A DNA stretch of 64,000 nucleotides from Lichenicoccus sp964247695 (GCA_964247695.1 CAXTVI010000003.1:62001-126000); one strand, 5' to 3'; shown: positions 50,483 through 60,018, counted from the stretch's first letter. Numbers and translations: made by a program. The notes: generated by a model from the sequence alone, not told the origin.

Positions 50483-51421
50483 ATGCGCGTGCTGTTCATC
50501 ACCGCGACCCGGCTCGGCGACGCCGTGCTCTCCACCGGGTTGCTCGACCATCTGGTGCGAACCTGGCCGCAGGCGCGCTTCACCATCGCCTGCGGCCCGG
50601 TCGCGGCCGGCCTGTTCGAGCGGCTGCCGGGGCGCGAGCGCACGCTGGTGGTCGAAAAGCAGCGGTTCGACCTGCATTGGCTGCGGCTCTGGCGAGCCTG
50701 CGTCACCACGCGATGGGACCTCGCGATCGACCTGCGCGGCTCTGCGGTGACGCTGCTGCTGCCGGCGCGGCGGCGCAGGATCATGCGTGGCGGGCGACGG
50801 GCCGGCCATCGCACCGGGCATCTGGCGGCGGTGCTGGGTCTCGATCCGCCGCCTGCGCCGGTGGTCTGGACCCTGCCGGCCGACGCCGCCGCCGCGAGCG
50901 CGCTGCTGCCGGCTGACGCAACGGCGACTCCACTCATCGCCCCGCTCATCGCCTTGGGGCCGACCGCCAACTGGTCGGACAAGGTTTGGCCGGCGGAGCG
51001 CTTCGTCGCCCTGTTCCGGCGGATCGAGGCGGCGCTGCCGGGTGCGGTGCCGGTGATCGTGGCAGGCCCCGGTGCCGCCGAGCGCGCGATGGCGCTCCCG
51101 GTGCTGGACGCCCTGCCGGGCGCGATCGACCTGTGCGGGCGGCTGTCGCTGCCCGGCATCGCGGCTGCGTTCCGGCGCTGCGCCCTGTTCGTCGGCAACG
51201 ATTCGGGCCTGATGCATCTCGCCGCTGCTGCCGGAACCCCGACGCTCGGCCTGTTCGGGCCCTCGCGTGCCGAGGAGTATGCGCCGGCCGGTCGCTGCAC
51301 CGGCTTCGTGCAGGCGCCCGGACCCTCCGGCACCGCCCCGATCGCGGGCCTCTCGGTGGACGCCGTGGCCGAGGCCGCCTTGTTGCTCCTCGAGCGCGCG
51401 GGCATGCTGGCCCGATGCTGA
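50483..51421 (+). CDS. Glycosyltransferase family 9 (heptosyltransferase-like)
   Basis: A 312-residue GT-B enzyme that probably adds heptose or another sugar to the LPS core. The N-terminal strand and loop MRVLFITATRLGDAVLSTG are the family start; ALGPTANWSDKVWPAERF and FVGNDSGLMHLAAAAGTPTLGLFGP are the nucleotide-sugar-binding segments of GT9. The next gene begins 10 bases after its stop. With GT4 and asnB it forms an envelope glycan operon. Confidence 0.9.
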   Translation: MRVLFITATRLGDAVLSTGLLDHLVRTWPQARFTIACGPVAAGLFERLPGRERTLVVEKQRFDLHWLRLWRACVTTRWDLAIDLRGSAVTLLLPARRRRIMRGGRRAGHRTGHLAAVLGLDPPPAPVVWTLPADAAAASALLPADATATPLIAPLIALGPTANWSDKVWPAERFVALFRRIEAALPGAVPVIVAGPGAAERAMALPVLDALPGAIDLCGRLSLPGIAAAFRRCALFVGNDSGLMHLAAAAGTPTLGLFGPSRAEEYAPAGRCTGFVQAPGPSGTAPIAGLSVDAVAEAALLLLERAGMLARC

Positions 51422-51431
51422 CCGTCCGGGG

Positions 51432-52454
51432 ATGAAGATCGCCCACATCATGGCAGGCGCCGAAGCCGGAGGCGCCGAACTGTTCTTCGAGAGGCTGGCC
51501 GCCGCGCAGCATGCTGCCGGTCACCAGGTGCTGCCGGTGATCCGCGCCAATGCGGCCCGGGGGCGCCGCCTGCGCGCCGGACGCCTGGAGCCCTGCGAGT
51601 TGCGGTTCGGCGGCCGTCTCGACCTGCTGACCAGGCCACGCCTGCGCCGGGCGCTGCGCCGGTTCGGGCCACGGGTCGCGGTCGCCTGGATGAACCGGGC
51701 CGCGCGGCTGGCACCCCGGGGCGACTGGGTGCTCGCCGGCCGGCTCGGCGGCTACTACGACCTGTCCTACTACCGGCATTGCGACCACCTGATCGGCAAC
51801 ACGCACGGCATCGTCGACTGGATACGCGCGCAGGGCTGGCCGGCCGCGCGGGTGCATCATCTGCCGAATTTCGCCGACGACCATGCGACGCTGGCGCATC
51901 TCCGCCCGGGCTGGCTGCCGCCGGGCCGCCGGCTGGTGCTGGCCCTCGGCCGGCTGCATCGCAACAAGGCGTTCGACGTGCTCATACGTGCGCTGGCCGG
52001 CGTGCCGGACGCACTTTTGGTGATCGCCGGCGAGGGCCCGGAGCGCGGCGCCCTGGAAGCGCTGGCGCGTCAGGTCGGGGTGGCATCGAGGCTGCGCATG
52101 CCCGGCTGGTCCGATGATCCGCGCGCGTTGCTGGCCGGCGCCGACCTGCTGGTGTGCCCGTCCCGGCACGAGCCGCTCGGCAACGTGGTGATCGAGGCGT
52201 TCTCGGCGCGCCTGCCGGTGGTGGCGGCGTCGGCGAGCGGCCCGGTGGAGCTGATCAGCAGCGGCGAGGACGGCATCCTGGTGCCGCCGGAGGATGCGCA
52301 GGCCCTGGCCTCGGCGATCGGCGCGGTGCTGGGCGATCCGGCCCTCGCGGCCCGGCTGGCTGATGCCGGCAGGCGCAAGTTCGAGCGCGAGTTCGCCGTC
52401 GCCCCGGTGCTGGCGCGCTGGGATGCGGTGCTGTCCGGCCTGGAGCAGGCCTGA
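51432..52454 (+). CDS. Glycosyltransferase family 4
   Basis: A 340-residue GT-B glycosyltransferase. It starts MKIAHIMAGAEAGGAELFFE, an acceptor-side glycine loop, and has LALGRLHRNKAFDVLIRAL, AGEGPERGALEALAR and CPSRHEPLGNVVIEAFS, the donor-binding E-x7-E region of GT4 enzymes. Its stop overlaps the asnB start by one base (TGATG). Likely acts on the same polysaccharide as the preceding GT9 product. Confidence 0.92.
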   Translation: MKIAHIMAGAEAGGAELFFERLAAAQHAAGHQVLPVIRANAARGRRLRAGRLEPCELRFGGRLDLLTRPRLRRALRRFGPRVAVAWMNRAARLAPRGDWVLAGRLGGYYDLSYYRHCDHLIGNTHGIVDWIRAQGWPAARVHHLPNFADDHATLAHLRPGWLPPGRRLVLALGRLHRNKAFDVLIRALAGVPDALLVIAGEGPERGALEALARQVGVASRLRMPGWSDDPRALLAGADLLVCPSRHEPLGNVVIEAFSARLPVVAASASGPVELISSGEDGILVPPEDAQALASAIGAVLGDPALAARLADAGRRKFEREFAVAPVLARWDAVLSGLEQA

Positions 52455-54214
52455 TGTGCGGGATCGCCGGGTTCGTGTTCGCCGCCGATGCACCACGCCC
52501 GGACGGCGCAGCGCTTGCCGCGATGACGCAGGCGCTGGCGCATCGCGGGCCGGACGGCGACGGGCATGCGCTGGTCGGACGCGTGGCGCTCGTGCATACG
52601 CGGCTCGCCATCATCGACATCGCGGGGGGCGACCAGCCGATCTTTGCAGGCCCCGCCGCGCTGATCGCCAACGGCGAGATCTACAACGACCTCGCCCTGC
52701 GTGCAGCACTCCCGGAAGTCCGTTTCGCAACCGGAAGTGATTGCGAACCGCCGCTGCATCTGTGGCTGCGCGACGGCGCCGCGTATGTCGCGCAATTGCG
52801 GGGCATGTATGCGATCGCGATCCACGAGCGCGGCACCAGCAACCTCACGCTGTCGCGCGACCCGTTCGGCATCAAGCCGCTCTACATCGCGGAACTCGAG
52901 CACGGGCTGGCTTTTGCCTCCGAGCCGCGGGCGCTGCTGGAGTCAGGCCTCGTTGCGCGCCGCGGCGTGCGAGAGCAGGCGCGCGACGAGTTGCTGCAGC
53001 TGCAGTTCACCACGGGACGCGAAACGATCTTCCCGGGGATCAGCCGCGTGCTGCCGGGCGAGACGATCCGCATCGCCGGCGGCCGCGTGCTCGATCGCAC
53101 CCGCATCAGCGCGTTGCCGGAGGGCCGCGTCGAGAGCATCGCCGAGCCCACGGCGCTCGCGCGTCTCGATGCGGCGCTCGAGGACAGCGTGGCGCTGCAT
53201 TGCCGCAGCGAGGTCCCGTACGGAATGTTCCTGTCCGGCGGCATCGACAGCGCCAGCGTGCTGCGGATGATGCAGCGGGTGACGGACCAGCCGGTGCGCG
53301 CCTTCACCGCGGCCTTCGACGTGCGCGGCGCCGCCGACGAGAGTGCCGCGGCGGAGGGGCTCGCGCGGGCGTGCGGCGCTCGTCACGAGGTGCTGCGCAT
53401 CGACGAGGCGATGGTCTGGCGTCACCTGCCGGAGATCGTGGCGTCGCTCGACGATCCGGTCGCCGACTATGCGGTGATCCCGACCTGGCTGCTGGCGCGC
53501 CGGGCGGCGCGCGAGGTCAAGGTGATCCTGAGCGGAGAGGGCGGCGACGAGCTGTTCGCGGGCTACGGCCGCTACCGCCGCGCCATGCGTCCGTGGTGGC
53601 GCGGCGGGCGGGGGATGCGCCGGCAGGGCACCTTCGACGGGCTCGGCGTGCTGCGCCGGCCGCCGCCGCACTGGCGCGACGGCATCGCGGCGATCGAGTT
53701 GCGGGTACCGGCGCGCGGCTCGCGGCTGGCGGCGGCGCAGGAGAGCGACATCGCCGAGTGGCTGCCGCACGACCTGCTGCTCAAGCTCGATCGCTGCCTG
53801 ATGGCGCATGGCGTGGAGGGGCGCACGCCGCTGCTCGACCCCGCGGTGGCGGCGGCGAGCTTCCTGCTGCCGGACGAGCTCAAGGTGCGTGGCCGCATGG
53901 GCAAGTGGCTGCTGCGTCGCTGGCTGGAGACGCAACTGCCGCAGGCGCAGCCGTTCGCGCCCAAGCAGGGTTTCACGGTACCGGTCGGCGCCTGGATCGC
54001 CGGCGTCGGCGAGCGGCTGGCCGGCCTGGTGGCGGGGCAGCCGGGCGTCGCCGAGATCGCATCGCCCGAGGCGGTGCAGCGATTGTTCCGCCATGCCACC
54101 GGCCGGCGCGAGCAGCATGCTGCGTGGACCCTGCTGTTCTATGCGCTGTGGCATCGGACGCATGTGCTGGGCCAGGCGCCTGCGGGTGACGTGTTCGAGA
54201 CGCTGGCGGCCTGA
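52454..54214 (+). CDS. asnB: Asparagine synthase (glutamine-hydrolysing) family amidotransferase
   Basis: Class II amidotransferase of 586 residues. C2 in MCGIAGFVF is the glutaminase nucleophile; AHRGPDGDG, HTRLAIIDI and IANGEIYND follow. The synthetase half has the pyrophosphate loop LSGGIDSASVL (near residue 261), SGEGGDELFAGYGRYRR and HGVEGRTPLLD. It may simply make asparagine, but its coupling to two glycosyltransferases suggests amidation of a sugar acid in a surface glycan, as seen for related genes in capsule and O-antigen clusters. Both roles remain open. Confidence 0.88.
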   Translation: MCGIAGFVFAADAPRPDGAALAAMTQALAHRGPDGDGHALVGRVALVHTRLAIIDIAGGDQPIFAGPAALIANGEIYNDLALRAALPEVRFATGSDCEPPLHLWLRDGAAYVAQLRGMYAIAIHERGTSNLTLSRDPFGIKPLYIAELEHGLAFASEPRALLESGLVARRGVREQARDELLQLQFTTGRETIFPGISRVLPGETIRIAGGRVLDRTRISALPEGRVESIAEPTALARLDAALEDSVALHCRSEVPYGMFLSGGIDSASVLRMMQRVTDQPVRAFTAAFDVRGAADESAAAEGLARACGARHEVLRIDEAMVWRHLPEIVASLDDPVADYAVIPTWLLARRAAREVKVILSGEGGDELFAGYGRYRRAMRPWWRGGRGMRRQGTFDGLGVLRRPPPHWRDGIAAIELRVPARGSRLAAAQESDIAEWLPHDLLLKLDRCLMAHGVEGRTPLLDPAVAAASFLLPDELKVRGRMGKWLLRRWLETQLPQAQPFAPKQGFTVPVGAWIAGVGERLAGLVAGQPGVAEIASPEAVQRLFRHATGRREQHAAWTLLFYALWHRTHVLGQAPAGDVFETLAA

Positions 54215-54230
54215 GGTTCTAATCAGCGGC

Positions 54231-55238
54231 TCAGCCGACCACTCCTGCCAGCCAGAAGCACAGCGCGCCCACCGCCGCCGACGCCGGCAGCGTCACCACC
54301 CACGCCACCACGATGCTGCGCGCGATCCCCCAGCGGACCGCGGATGTGCGTCGCGCGGCACCGACGCCGACCACCGCGCCGATGACCGTGTGCGTGGTGG
54401 AGACCGGCACGCCGAGCCAGGTCGCGCCGAACAGCGCCAACGCGCCGCCGGTCTCGGCGCAGAAGCCCTGGATCGGCTTGAGGTCGGTGATCCGGGTGCC
54501 GACCGTGCGCACGATGCGCCAGCCGCCGCTGAAGGTGCCGAGCGCCATCGCCGCCTGGCAGGACAGGATCACCCAGAGCGGCACATGGAAGCCGCCGGCC
54601 AGCCGGCCCTGCGAGACCAGCAGCACGGTGATGATGCCCATGGTCTTCTGGGCGTCGTTGCCGCCATGTCCGAGGCTGAGCAGCGACGAGGAGACCAGTT
54701 GCAGCACCCGGTAGCGCCGGTCGGCGGCGAACGGCGTCTCGCGCAGCGACAGCCAGGCGGTCGCCAGCACCAGCCCGACCGCGAGCAGGAAGCCGATCAG
54801 CGGCGACAGCAGGATTGCGGCGGCCACGGTGTCCAGGCCGCTCCAGTGGATCGCCGCCGGCCCCGCCTTGGCCATCGCGGAGCCTATCAGGCCGCCGATG
54901 AGCGCGTGGCTGCTGCTCGACGGAATGCCGAAGATCCAGGTGATGACGTTCCAGGCGATGGCGCCGGCCAGCGCGCCGAACACCACCCGGGCGTCGATGA
55001 TACCGTGCATGACCAGGCCGTTGCCGACGGTGTTGGCGACGTGCAGGCCGAACACCAGGAAGGCGATGAAGTTGAAGAACGCCGCCCAGAACACCGCGGT
55101 GACCGGGCGCAGCACGCGGGTGGACACCACGGTCGCGATCGAGTTGGCGGAGTCGTGCAGGCCGTTGAGGAAGTCGAACAGCAGCGCGGTGGCGACCAGC
55201 GCGAACAGGGCGACAGGCGGCAGCGACCCGGGATGCAT
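54231..55238 (-). CDS. pit: PiT family inorganic phosphate transporter
   Basis: Low-affinity phosphate:cation symporter of 335 residues. The PiT signatures appear twice, once per inverted half: DFLNGLHDSANSIATVVSTR near the N-terminus and SLGHGGNDAQKTMGIITV in the middle, plus GVPVSTTHTVIGAVVGVG. It lies 8 bp downstream of the DUF47 gene, a standard pairing. It converges on asnB with a 16-bp gap. Confidence 0.94.
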   Translation of the reverse strand: MHPGSLPPVALFALVATALLFDFLNGLHDSANSIATVVSTRVLRPVTAVFWAAFFNFIAFLVFGLHVANTVGNGLVMHGIIDARVVFGALAGAIAWNVITWIFGIPSSSSHALIGGLIGSAMAKAGPAAIHWSGLDTVAAAILLSPLIGFLLAVGLVLATAWLSLRETPFAADRRYRVLQLVSSSLLSLGHGGNDAQKTMGIITVLLVSQGRLAGGFHVPLWVILSCQAAMALGTFSGGWRIVRTVGTRITDLKPIQGFCAETGGALALFGATWLGVPVSTTHTVIGAVVGVGAARRTSAVRWGIARSIVVAWVVTLPASAAVGALCFWLAGVVG

Positions 55239-55246
55239 GCCAGCCG

Positions 55247-55909
55247 TCAGACCTGCTCGACGACGATGCTCTCGAGCACGTCGGCCACGTCCTCGCAGCG
55301 ATCGACCACGCTTTCGATCAGGTCATACACCTTCTCCACCAGCAGCTTGTCGCCGGCGGAGGTGTCCGACGCGAACAGCCGGCGCAATCCGAGGTCGCAC
55401 AGGTCGTCGGCCTCGCTCTCGGCCTCGCGCACCTGGACCTGCATGGTGTTCAGCGGCTCGACGTTGCGCGCGATCGCGTTCAGCAGCGGCATGCTGTCAC
55501 GGATAACGGTGGTCGCCCGCACCGCGCACTCGGCCATCGCGGTCATCTCGGCGCTCGGGGCGACGCCGTAAAGCCGGATGCGCCGGCCGGCCTCCTTCAT
55601 CAGGTCGATGGTGTCGTCCAGCGCGGTGGTGAGCTCCAGGATCTGGCTGCGGTCGAACGGCGTGATGAAGCTGCGGTGAATGGCCTGGATGGTCTGCCGG
55701 GTGACGTCGTCGGCGGCCTCCTCGTAGCGGCAGATGTCGGCGTAGTGCGCCTCCAGATTGCCGCCGGAGAGCAGGTCGCGGAAGGCGATGGCGCCCTCCA
55801 CCACATGGCGCGAGTGCTGGCACAGCCGCGCCACGAACTGCTCGTCGTGCGGCATCATCGCGCGCAACGGGCGCAGGATGCGGCTGAGCGCTCCCTCCCG
55901 GTCGGTCAT
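55247..55909 (-). CDS. DUF47 family PhoU-like regulator of phosphate transporter
   Basis: A 220-residue all-helical protein of the DUF47/YkaA family. It has the N-terminal MMPHDEQFVARLCQHSRHVVEGA, then HRSFITPFDRSQILELTTALDDTIDLM, the conserved acidic, metal-binding E/D-x-x-D pattern also found in PhoU. The gene always sits beside PiT genes and is thought to modulate transport. ATG55909; divergent from pyrC. Confidence 0.92.
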   Translation of the reverse strand: MTDREGALSRILRPLRAMMPHDEQFVARLCQHSRHVVEGAIAFRDLLSGGNLEAHYADICRYEEAADDVTRQTIQAIHRSFITPFDRSQILELTTALDDTIDLMKEAGRRIRLYGVAPSAEMTAMAECAVRATTVIRDSMPLLNAIARNVEPLNTMQVQVREAESEADDLCDLGLRRLFASDTSAGDKLLVEKVYDLIESVVDRCEDVADVLESIVVEQV

Positions 55910-56026
55910 GGCCGCGGCATCCTGTTCATGCCTGCTCCCCTACGATAGGGACGGCGCTTCGGCAAACCGTCCGCCGCCGGGATCGTCTAGACCTGGGCGG
56001 CAGGCGCGACGTGACGGGAGACGACG

Positions 56027-57346
56027 ATGCAGTTTGACCTGATCATCGAAGGTGGCACCTGCGTGCTGCCCTGGGGTGAGGTCGCAACCGGGATCGGCGT
56101 ACGCGACGGCCGCATCGCCAGCCTGTCGGCGGGGGCGGCCGACGAGGCGACCACCCGCATCGATGCGCGCGGGCTGCATGTGCTGCCCGGCCTGATCGAT
56201 CCGCACGTGCACCTGCGCGATCCGGGGGATGCGAGCATCGAGAGCATCCCGGCCGGCACCCGTGCGGCAGCCCTCGGCGGCATCACGACGGTGTTCGACA
56301 TGCCGAACACCAATCCGGCGATCACCGACGCGGACATGCTGTCCTGGAAGCAGCAGTACGCGTCACGCGAGAGCTGGACCGATTTCGCGCTCTATGTCGG
56401 GGCGACCCGCGCCAATACCGAGGCGCTCGGCGAGTACGAGCGGCTCGACGGGGTATGCGCGGTGAAGCTGTTCGCCGGCTCCTCGACCGGCGACCTGATG
56501 ATCGAGGACGATGCCGGTATCGAGCGGGTGATGCGGCATGGGCGGCGTCGTATCGCCTTCCACAGCGAGGACGAATACCGGCTGCAGGAGCGGCGCGCGC
56601 TGTTTCGCACGGGCGACCCCTATGACTGCCACCGGCTGTGGCGGGACGAGGAGTGCGCCTTTCTCGGCACCCGCCGGATCATGGCGCTGGCGCGGAGCGC
56701 GCGGCGGCCGGCGCATATCCTGCACGTCTCGACCGCCGAGGAGCTCGACTACCTGCAGGCGTTTCGCGACATCGCCACAATCGAGGTGCTGGTGAACCAC
56801 CTGACCCAGGTGGCCCCCGAATGCTACGAGCGGCTGGCGGGGCTTGCGGTGATGAACCCGCCGATCCGCGACGCACGGCACTGCGAGGCGAGCTGGCGGG
56901 CGGTGCGCGACGGCACGGTGGATACGATCGGCTCGGATCACGCGCCGCATTCGCTGGCCGCCAAGGCAAAGCCGTGGCCGGACTGCCCGGCCGGGCTGCC
57001 GGGGGTGCAGACGCTGGTGCCGCTGATGCTGGACCATGTGAATGCCGGCCGGCTGTCGCTCGGGCGGCTGGTCGACCTGATGGCGGCGGGTCCCGCGCGT
57101 GTCTATGACCTGGTCGGCAAGGGTCGCATCGCCGCCGGCAACGATGCGGACTTCACCCTGGTCGACATGCGGGCGCGGCGGCGCATCGAGAATAGCTGGA
57201 TCGCCTCGCCGATCGGCTGGACCCCGTTCGACGGCATGATGGTGACGGGCTGGCCGGTGGCCGCCATCGTGCGCGGCGAGGCGGTGATGCGCGACGACGA
57301 GATCATCGGCGCGCCACGCGGGCGGCTGGCGCACTTCGCCTCGTGA
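56027..57346 (+). CDS. pyrC: Dihydroorotase
   Basis: Third step of pyrimidine synthesis. The 439-residue metal hydrolase has H60-V-H62 in PHVHLRDPG, DMPNTNPAI, the likely carboxylated lysine K147 in AVKLFAGSSTG, FHSEDE, HILHVSTAEEL and the catalytic D304 in TIGSDHAPH. Class I dihydroorotases usually read HLREPG, so the D in place of E is a minor variant; a related amidohydrolase is a less likely alternative. GGGAGA precedes ATG56027. Stop overlaps the next gene as GTGA. Confidence 0.9.
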   Translation: MQFDLIIEGGTCVLPWGEVATGIGVRDGRIASLSAGAADEATTRIDARGLHVLPGLIDPHVHLRDPGDASIESIPAGTRAAALGGITTVFDMPNTNPAITDADMLSWKQQYASRESWTDFALYVGATRANTEALGEYERLDGVCAVKLFAGSSTGDLMIEDDAGIERVMRHGRRRIAFHSEDEYRLQERRALFRTGDPYDCHRLWRDEECAFLGTRRIMALARSARRPAHILHVSTAEELDYLQAFRDIATIEVLVNHLTQVAPECYERLAGLAVMNPPIRDARHCEASWRAVRDGTVDTIGSDHAPHSLAAKAKPWPDCPAGLPGVQTLVPLMLDHVNAGRLSLGRLVDLMAAGPARVYDLVGKGRIAAGNDADFTLVDMRARRRIENSWIASPIGWTPFDGMMVTGWPVAAIVRGEAVMRDDEIIGAPRGRLAHFAS

Positions 57347-58131
57347 GGCATCCGGCGGCCGCCCTGGCCATCCTGTGCGCCCTGTTCACGTGGCCGGCGC
57401 TGGCCGCAGCGCCGGACCTGGGCGGCCTGGGCTATACGCAGCGCCCAGGTGCGGCGCTGCCGCTCGATGCGCGGCTGATCGACAGCGACGGCGTGGCCGG
57501 CACGCTGGGTGCGATGATCGGCCACGCGCCGGCGCTGCTGGTGCTGGGCTACTATGACTGCCCGAGCCTGTGCGGGGTCATCCGCGACGACCTGTTCGCG
57601 GCCCTGTCCGCGTCCGGGCTGGCCACGCCGCGCGACTACCACCTGGTGTTCCTCAGCATCGATCCGGCCGAGCAGCCGCGCGACGCGGCTCGCGCGCTGG
57701 CGGCGGATCTCGCACGCGCGCCGACGCCGGGTGCGCGGCAGGGCTGGCACTTCGTCACGGCGGACGCCGCGACCATCGCCTCAGTCAGCCGGGCCGTCGG
57801 CTACCGAAGCCGCTACGACGTGTCGCTCAAGCAGTTCCTGCATCCGGCCGGGGTGGTGGTGCTGACGCCGGCGGGGCTCGTGTCGTCGTACCTGCTCGGG
57901 GTCGGCTACCAGCCGGCCTCCGTGCGCTCGGCGCTGGGCTTTGCGCGTGCCGACGAGATCGGCGCGCGCGCGTCCCCGGTGCTGCTGCTGTGCTTCCACT
58001 ATGATCCGTCGACCGGGCGCTACAGCCTGGCCGTCGTGAAGCTGCTGCGGATCATGGGCGGCCTCACGGTGCTGACGATCCTGGGCCTGCTGGCGCTGCT
58101 GCGTTGCCGCCGCCCCAGCCCCGGGACCTGA
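57343..58131 (+). CDS. SCO1/SenC copper chaperone-like protein
   Basis: Thioredoxin-fold protein that delivers copper to cytochrome oxidase. The 262 residues carry an export signal (about 1-21), the copper ligands C73 and C77 in CPSLC, H167 in FLHPAGVVVL, and a C-terminal membrane segment (about 228-250) followed by basic residues, so it is anchored at its C-terminus. Start GTG57343 overlaps pyrC (GTGA). The C-terminal anchor is a common feature of this SCO subgroup. Confidence 0.88.
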   Translation: MRHPAAALAILCALFTWPALAAAPDLGGLGYTQRPGAALPLDARLIDSDGVAGTLGAMIGHAPALLVLGYYDCPSLCGVIRDDLFAALSASGLATPRDYHLVFLSIDPAEQPRDAARALAADLARAPTPGARQGWHFVTADAATIASVSRAVGYRSRYDVSLKQFLHPAGVVVLTPAGLVSSYLLGVGYQPASVRSALGFARADEIGARASPVLLLCFHYDPSTGRYSLAVVKLLRIMGGLTVLTILGLLALLRCRRPSPGT

Positions 58132-58212
58132 GCCGGGCGATCAGGGCGGCACCGATCCGCCAGACCTCGCCTGCGTCTGAGTTCGGAAGTTCGGAGGGAC
58201 GCATCGGCCGAT

Positions 58213-58229
58213 CCGGGACGCGGTCCCGG
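58213..58229 (+). terminator. GC hairpin after SCO1 gene
   Basis: CCGGGAC and GTCCCGG pair perfectly across a 3-base loop, 81 bp after the SCO1 stop. No T run follows, so termination is uncertain. Confidence 0.3.
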
Positions 58230-58353
58230 GCAGCGTCCGGTATGCGTAAAGCTCCCCTGGCAGTCTCGTTTCTCGCAGCTTGTCCGGTTCTGTCGCGGGT
58301 CAGCCCGGCCGGAGCGTTCCGGTGGGGCCGGAGGCCAAACAAGCGCCGAGGCC

Positions 58354-59154
58354 ATGACGCGCGCAATCGCGATCAATCTCACCGAGACTGTGCAGACGCT
58401 GGTTCTGGTCAACGCCAGCGATACGGCAATCACGGGATCTGGCGGCGCGACAGTCTTCGGAAGCTCGAGCTATCTGTCTTTCAATGCGAGCCCCGGCTTG
58501 CTCGTGCTCGGCGCGGGAGGCGCGACCATCGCGGGCTCCGATCTCGTATTCGGCGGCACGGGCACGATCGACTATTTCGGGACATCGGGCGTTGGCGACG
58601 TGATCGGCGGCCGGTCGGGCCATGACACGATCTCAGCGGCGTCGAGCGGCTGGTTCGAGGGCGGGTCGCAAGGCATGAACCTCATCCAGGGCAGCAACTC
58701 CGGCCTCGGCACGGTTCTCCAGGCGGGCGGCGCCGGAGATCACCTCGTCGGTGGCGCTGCGGGCGGAGATTATTTCCTGGCCGGCTCGGGAAACGAGACC
58801 CTGACGGGCGGCAACAACACCGGGACGCAGGTCATGTTCGGCGGCATCGGCACGGAGGTCGTGCAGCTTGGCGTGGGACACGCGATCATCGACACCGGCA
58901 CCGGCACGATGTCGATCACGGGTGCGGGCTACTCGACGATCTGGGAGGCCGCGACAGGGGGCTCGCTGACGCTAAATGCGTCAGCCGGCATCCAGGCTGT
59001 CTACGGCTTCCGGGTGGGCGTGGATGCCGTCAACCTCAGCGGTGGCGGCTGGTCCGACACGCAAAGCAACGGCACCACCACGCTCACCTCGGCCCTCACC
59101 GGCACCACCTACCATCTGCATGGCGTACTGGCGCCTCTCGGCGCGCTCACCTGA
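58354..59154 (+). CDS. RTX-like beta-roll protein, paralog of the 17666 product
   Basis: A 266-residue glycine-rich repeat protein without a signal peptide. The segment GWFEGGSQGMNLIQGSN, then GAGDHLVGG and LAGSGNETLTGG, aligns with GYFQGGTGGNNLIVGGN, DGDVLEATG and YAGGGNETLDGS of the larger beta-roll protein at 17666, so they are paralogs. Calcium-type GGxGxD repeats are mostly degenerate (GGRSGHDTI, GGIGTEVV). It lacks the DVFQF closing domain but ends in a similar Thr-rich strand region. Probably secreted by a type I system. GAGG lies 5 bases before ATG58354. Confidence 0.7.
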   Translation: MTRAIAINLTETVQTLVLVNASDTAITGSGGATVFGSSSYLSFNASPGLLVLGAGGATIAGSDLVFGGTGTIDYFGTSGVGDVIGGRSGHDTISAASSGWFEGGSQGMNLIQGSNSGLGTVLQAGGAGDHLVGGAAGGDYFLAGSGNETLTGGNNTGTQVMFGGIGTEVVQLGVGHAIIDTGTGTMSITGAGYSTIWEAATGGSLTLNASAGIQAVYGFRVGVDAVNLSGGGWSDTQSNGTTTLTSALTGTTYHLHGVLAPLGALT

Positions 59155-59232
59155 ACTCTGCCCGGCTTCGGATCCGCTTGACGCAGGCTGGCCGCTCCAT
59201 TCGGATGCGGCGCCTGTTGATGAGAGGATCCC

Positions 59233-59619
59233 GTGGTGAACAGAGTCTGGTATGCGGTCGTCGTGCTGCTGCCGATGGCCGGCATGGTTGCGCCGGCGCC
59301 TACGAATGCGGCGGCCTCCGGGTGGACGGCTTCCGGTTGCGGCCACGAGCCGGCGGCGCCCGCGGTGGAGTCGGGGTCGGTCGAGAAGTACAACGCCAGC
59401 ATCGACAGGGTGAGCGCGTACGACAAGGCGGCGCGCGCATACAGTGCCTGCGTGAACCGCCAGGCCGGCAGCGAGCAGACGGCGATCAGCAACGATGCCC
59501 GGGCGCGCATGGCGGTGATCAACGCCGGCGCCGCCTCGGTGCAGCACCGCATCGCCGGTAACTTCGCCGCCTTGTCGGCGCAACTGCACAGCGCCGGCCA
59601 GAAGCTTGGTGCGAAGTAG
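59233..59619 (+). CDS. Small exported protein of unknown function
   Basis: A 128-residue protein with a signal peptide (VWYAVVVLLPMAGMVAPAPTNAAA). The mature part has two cysteines (C36 in SGCGHEP and C73 in YSACVNRQ) that may pair, and a predicted helical C-terminus (QHRIAGNFAALSAQLHSAGQ). No domain is recognized. GAGAGGA lies 6 bases before the GTG at 59233; GTG59236 is equally possible. It stands alone between the beta-roll gene and a convergent lipoprotein gene. Confidence 0.65.
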   Translation: MVNRVWYAVVVLLPMAGMVAPAPTNAAASGWTASGCGHEPAAPAVESGSVEKYNASIDRVSAYDKAARAYSACVNRQAGSEQTAISNDARARMAVINAGAASVQHRIAGNFAALSAQLHSAGQKLGAK

Positions 59620-59631
59620 CGCCGCCCGCCG

Positions 59632-60018
59632 CTATTGGAGATCCGCGGGCCAGCGGGCGAGACGGGTGCGGTCCTGTTCCGGGGTCAGCGCCTGGGAGCC
59701 GTCATGCGGCCCCTGCGCGACCTGTGGCGGCAGGTTCGCCACCAGTTCCGGATGCGCCCAGCAATCGACGCGCCCGAGGCTGCGCGTGCAATACAGCGGC
59801 GGCTTCGGCGGCAGTTCCACCGGCGCGCAGTAGCTGTCGCCCTGGTCGAGCCGCACCACCGAGCAGTCGCGCCCGGTGAAGCCGGAATAGATCAGGTCGG
59901 GCACGCTGCGATGGAAGACCGCGACATCCACGCAGCCTGTCAGGCCCGGTAGCATCGCGGCGCAGGCCGCGGTTCCGAGACGGCGCAGGAGCGAGGGGCG
60001 GGCGGTCAGCGTCAGCAT
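59632..60018 (-). CDS. Small cysteine-containing lipoprotein of unknown function
   Basis: A 128-residue predicted lipoprotein with signal AACAAMLPGLTGC; the lipobox LTGC puts the lipid on Cys29. The mature part has four cysteines (in GRDCSVV, SYCAPVE, LYCTRSL and VDCWAHP) that could form two disulfides, and a proline-rich stretch ELPPKPPLYC. No family is recognized. Convergent with the preceding gene (12-bp gap) and divergent from the YfgM-like gene. Confidence 0.7.
   Translation of the reverse strand: MLTLTARPSLLRRLGTAACAAMLPGLTGCVDVAVFHRSVPDLIYSGFTGRDCSVVRLDQGDSYCAPVELPPKPPLYCTRSLGRVDCWAHPELVANLPPQVAQGPHDGSQALTPEQDRTRLARWPADLQ

Noticed and set aside
58241..58625. Upstream ATG giving a signal-peptide-like start (MRKAPLAVSFLAACPVL) before the second beta-roll gene
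   Set aside because: The frame then runs out of phase through the beta-roll gene with Arg-rich nonsense; no join to the real frame is visible.
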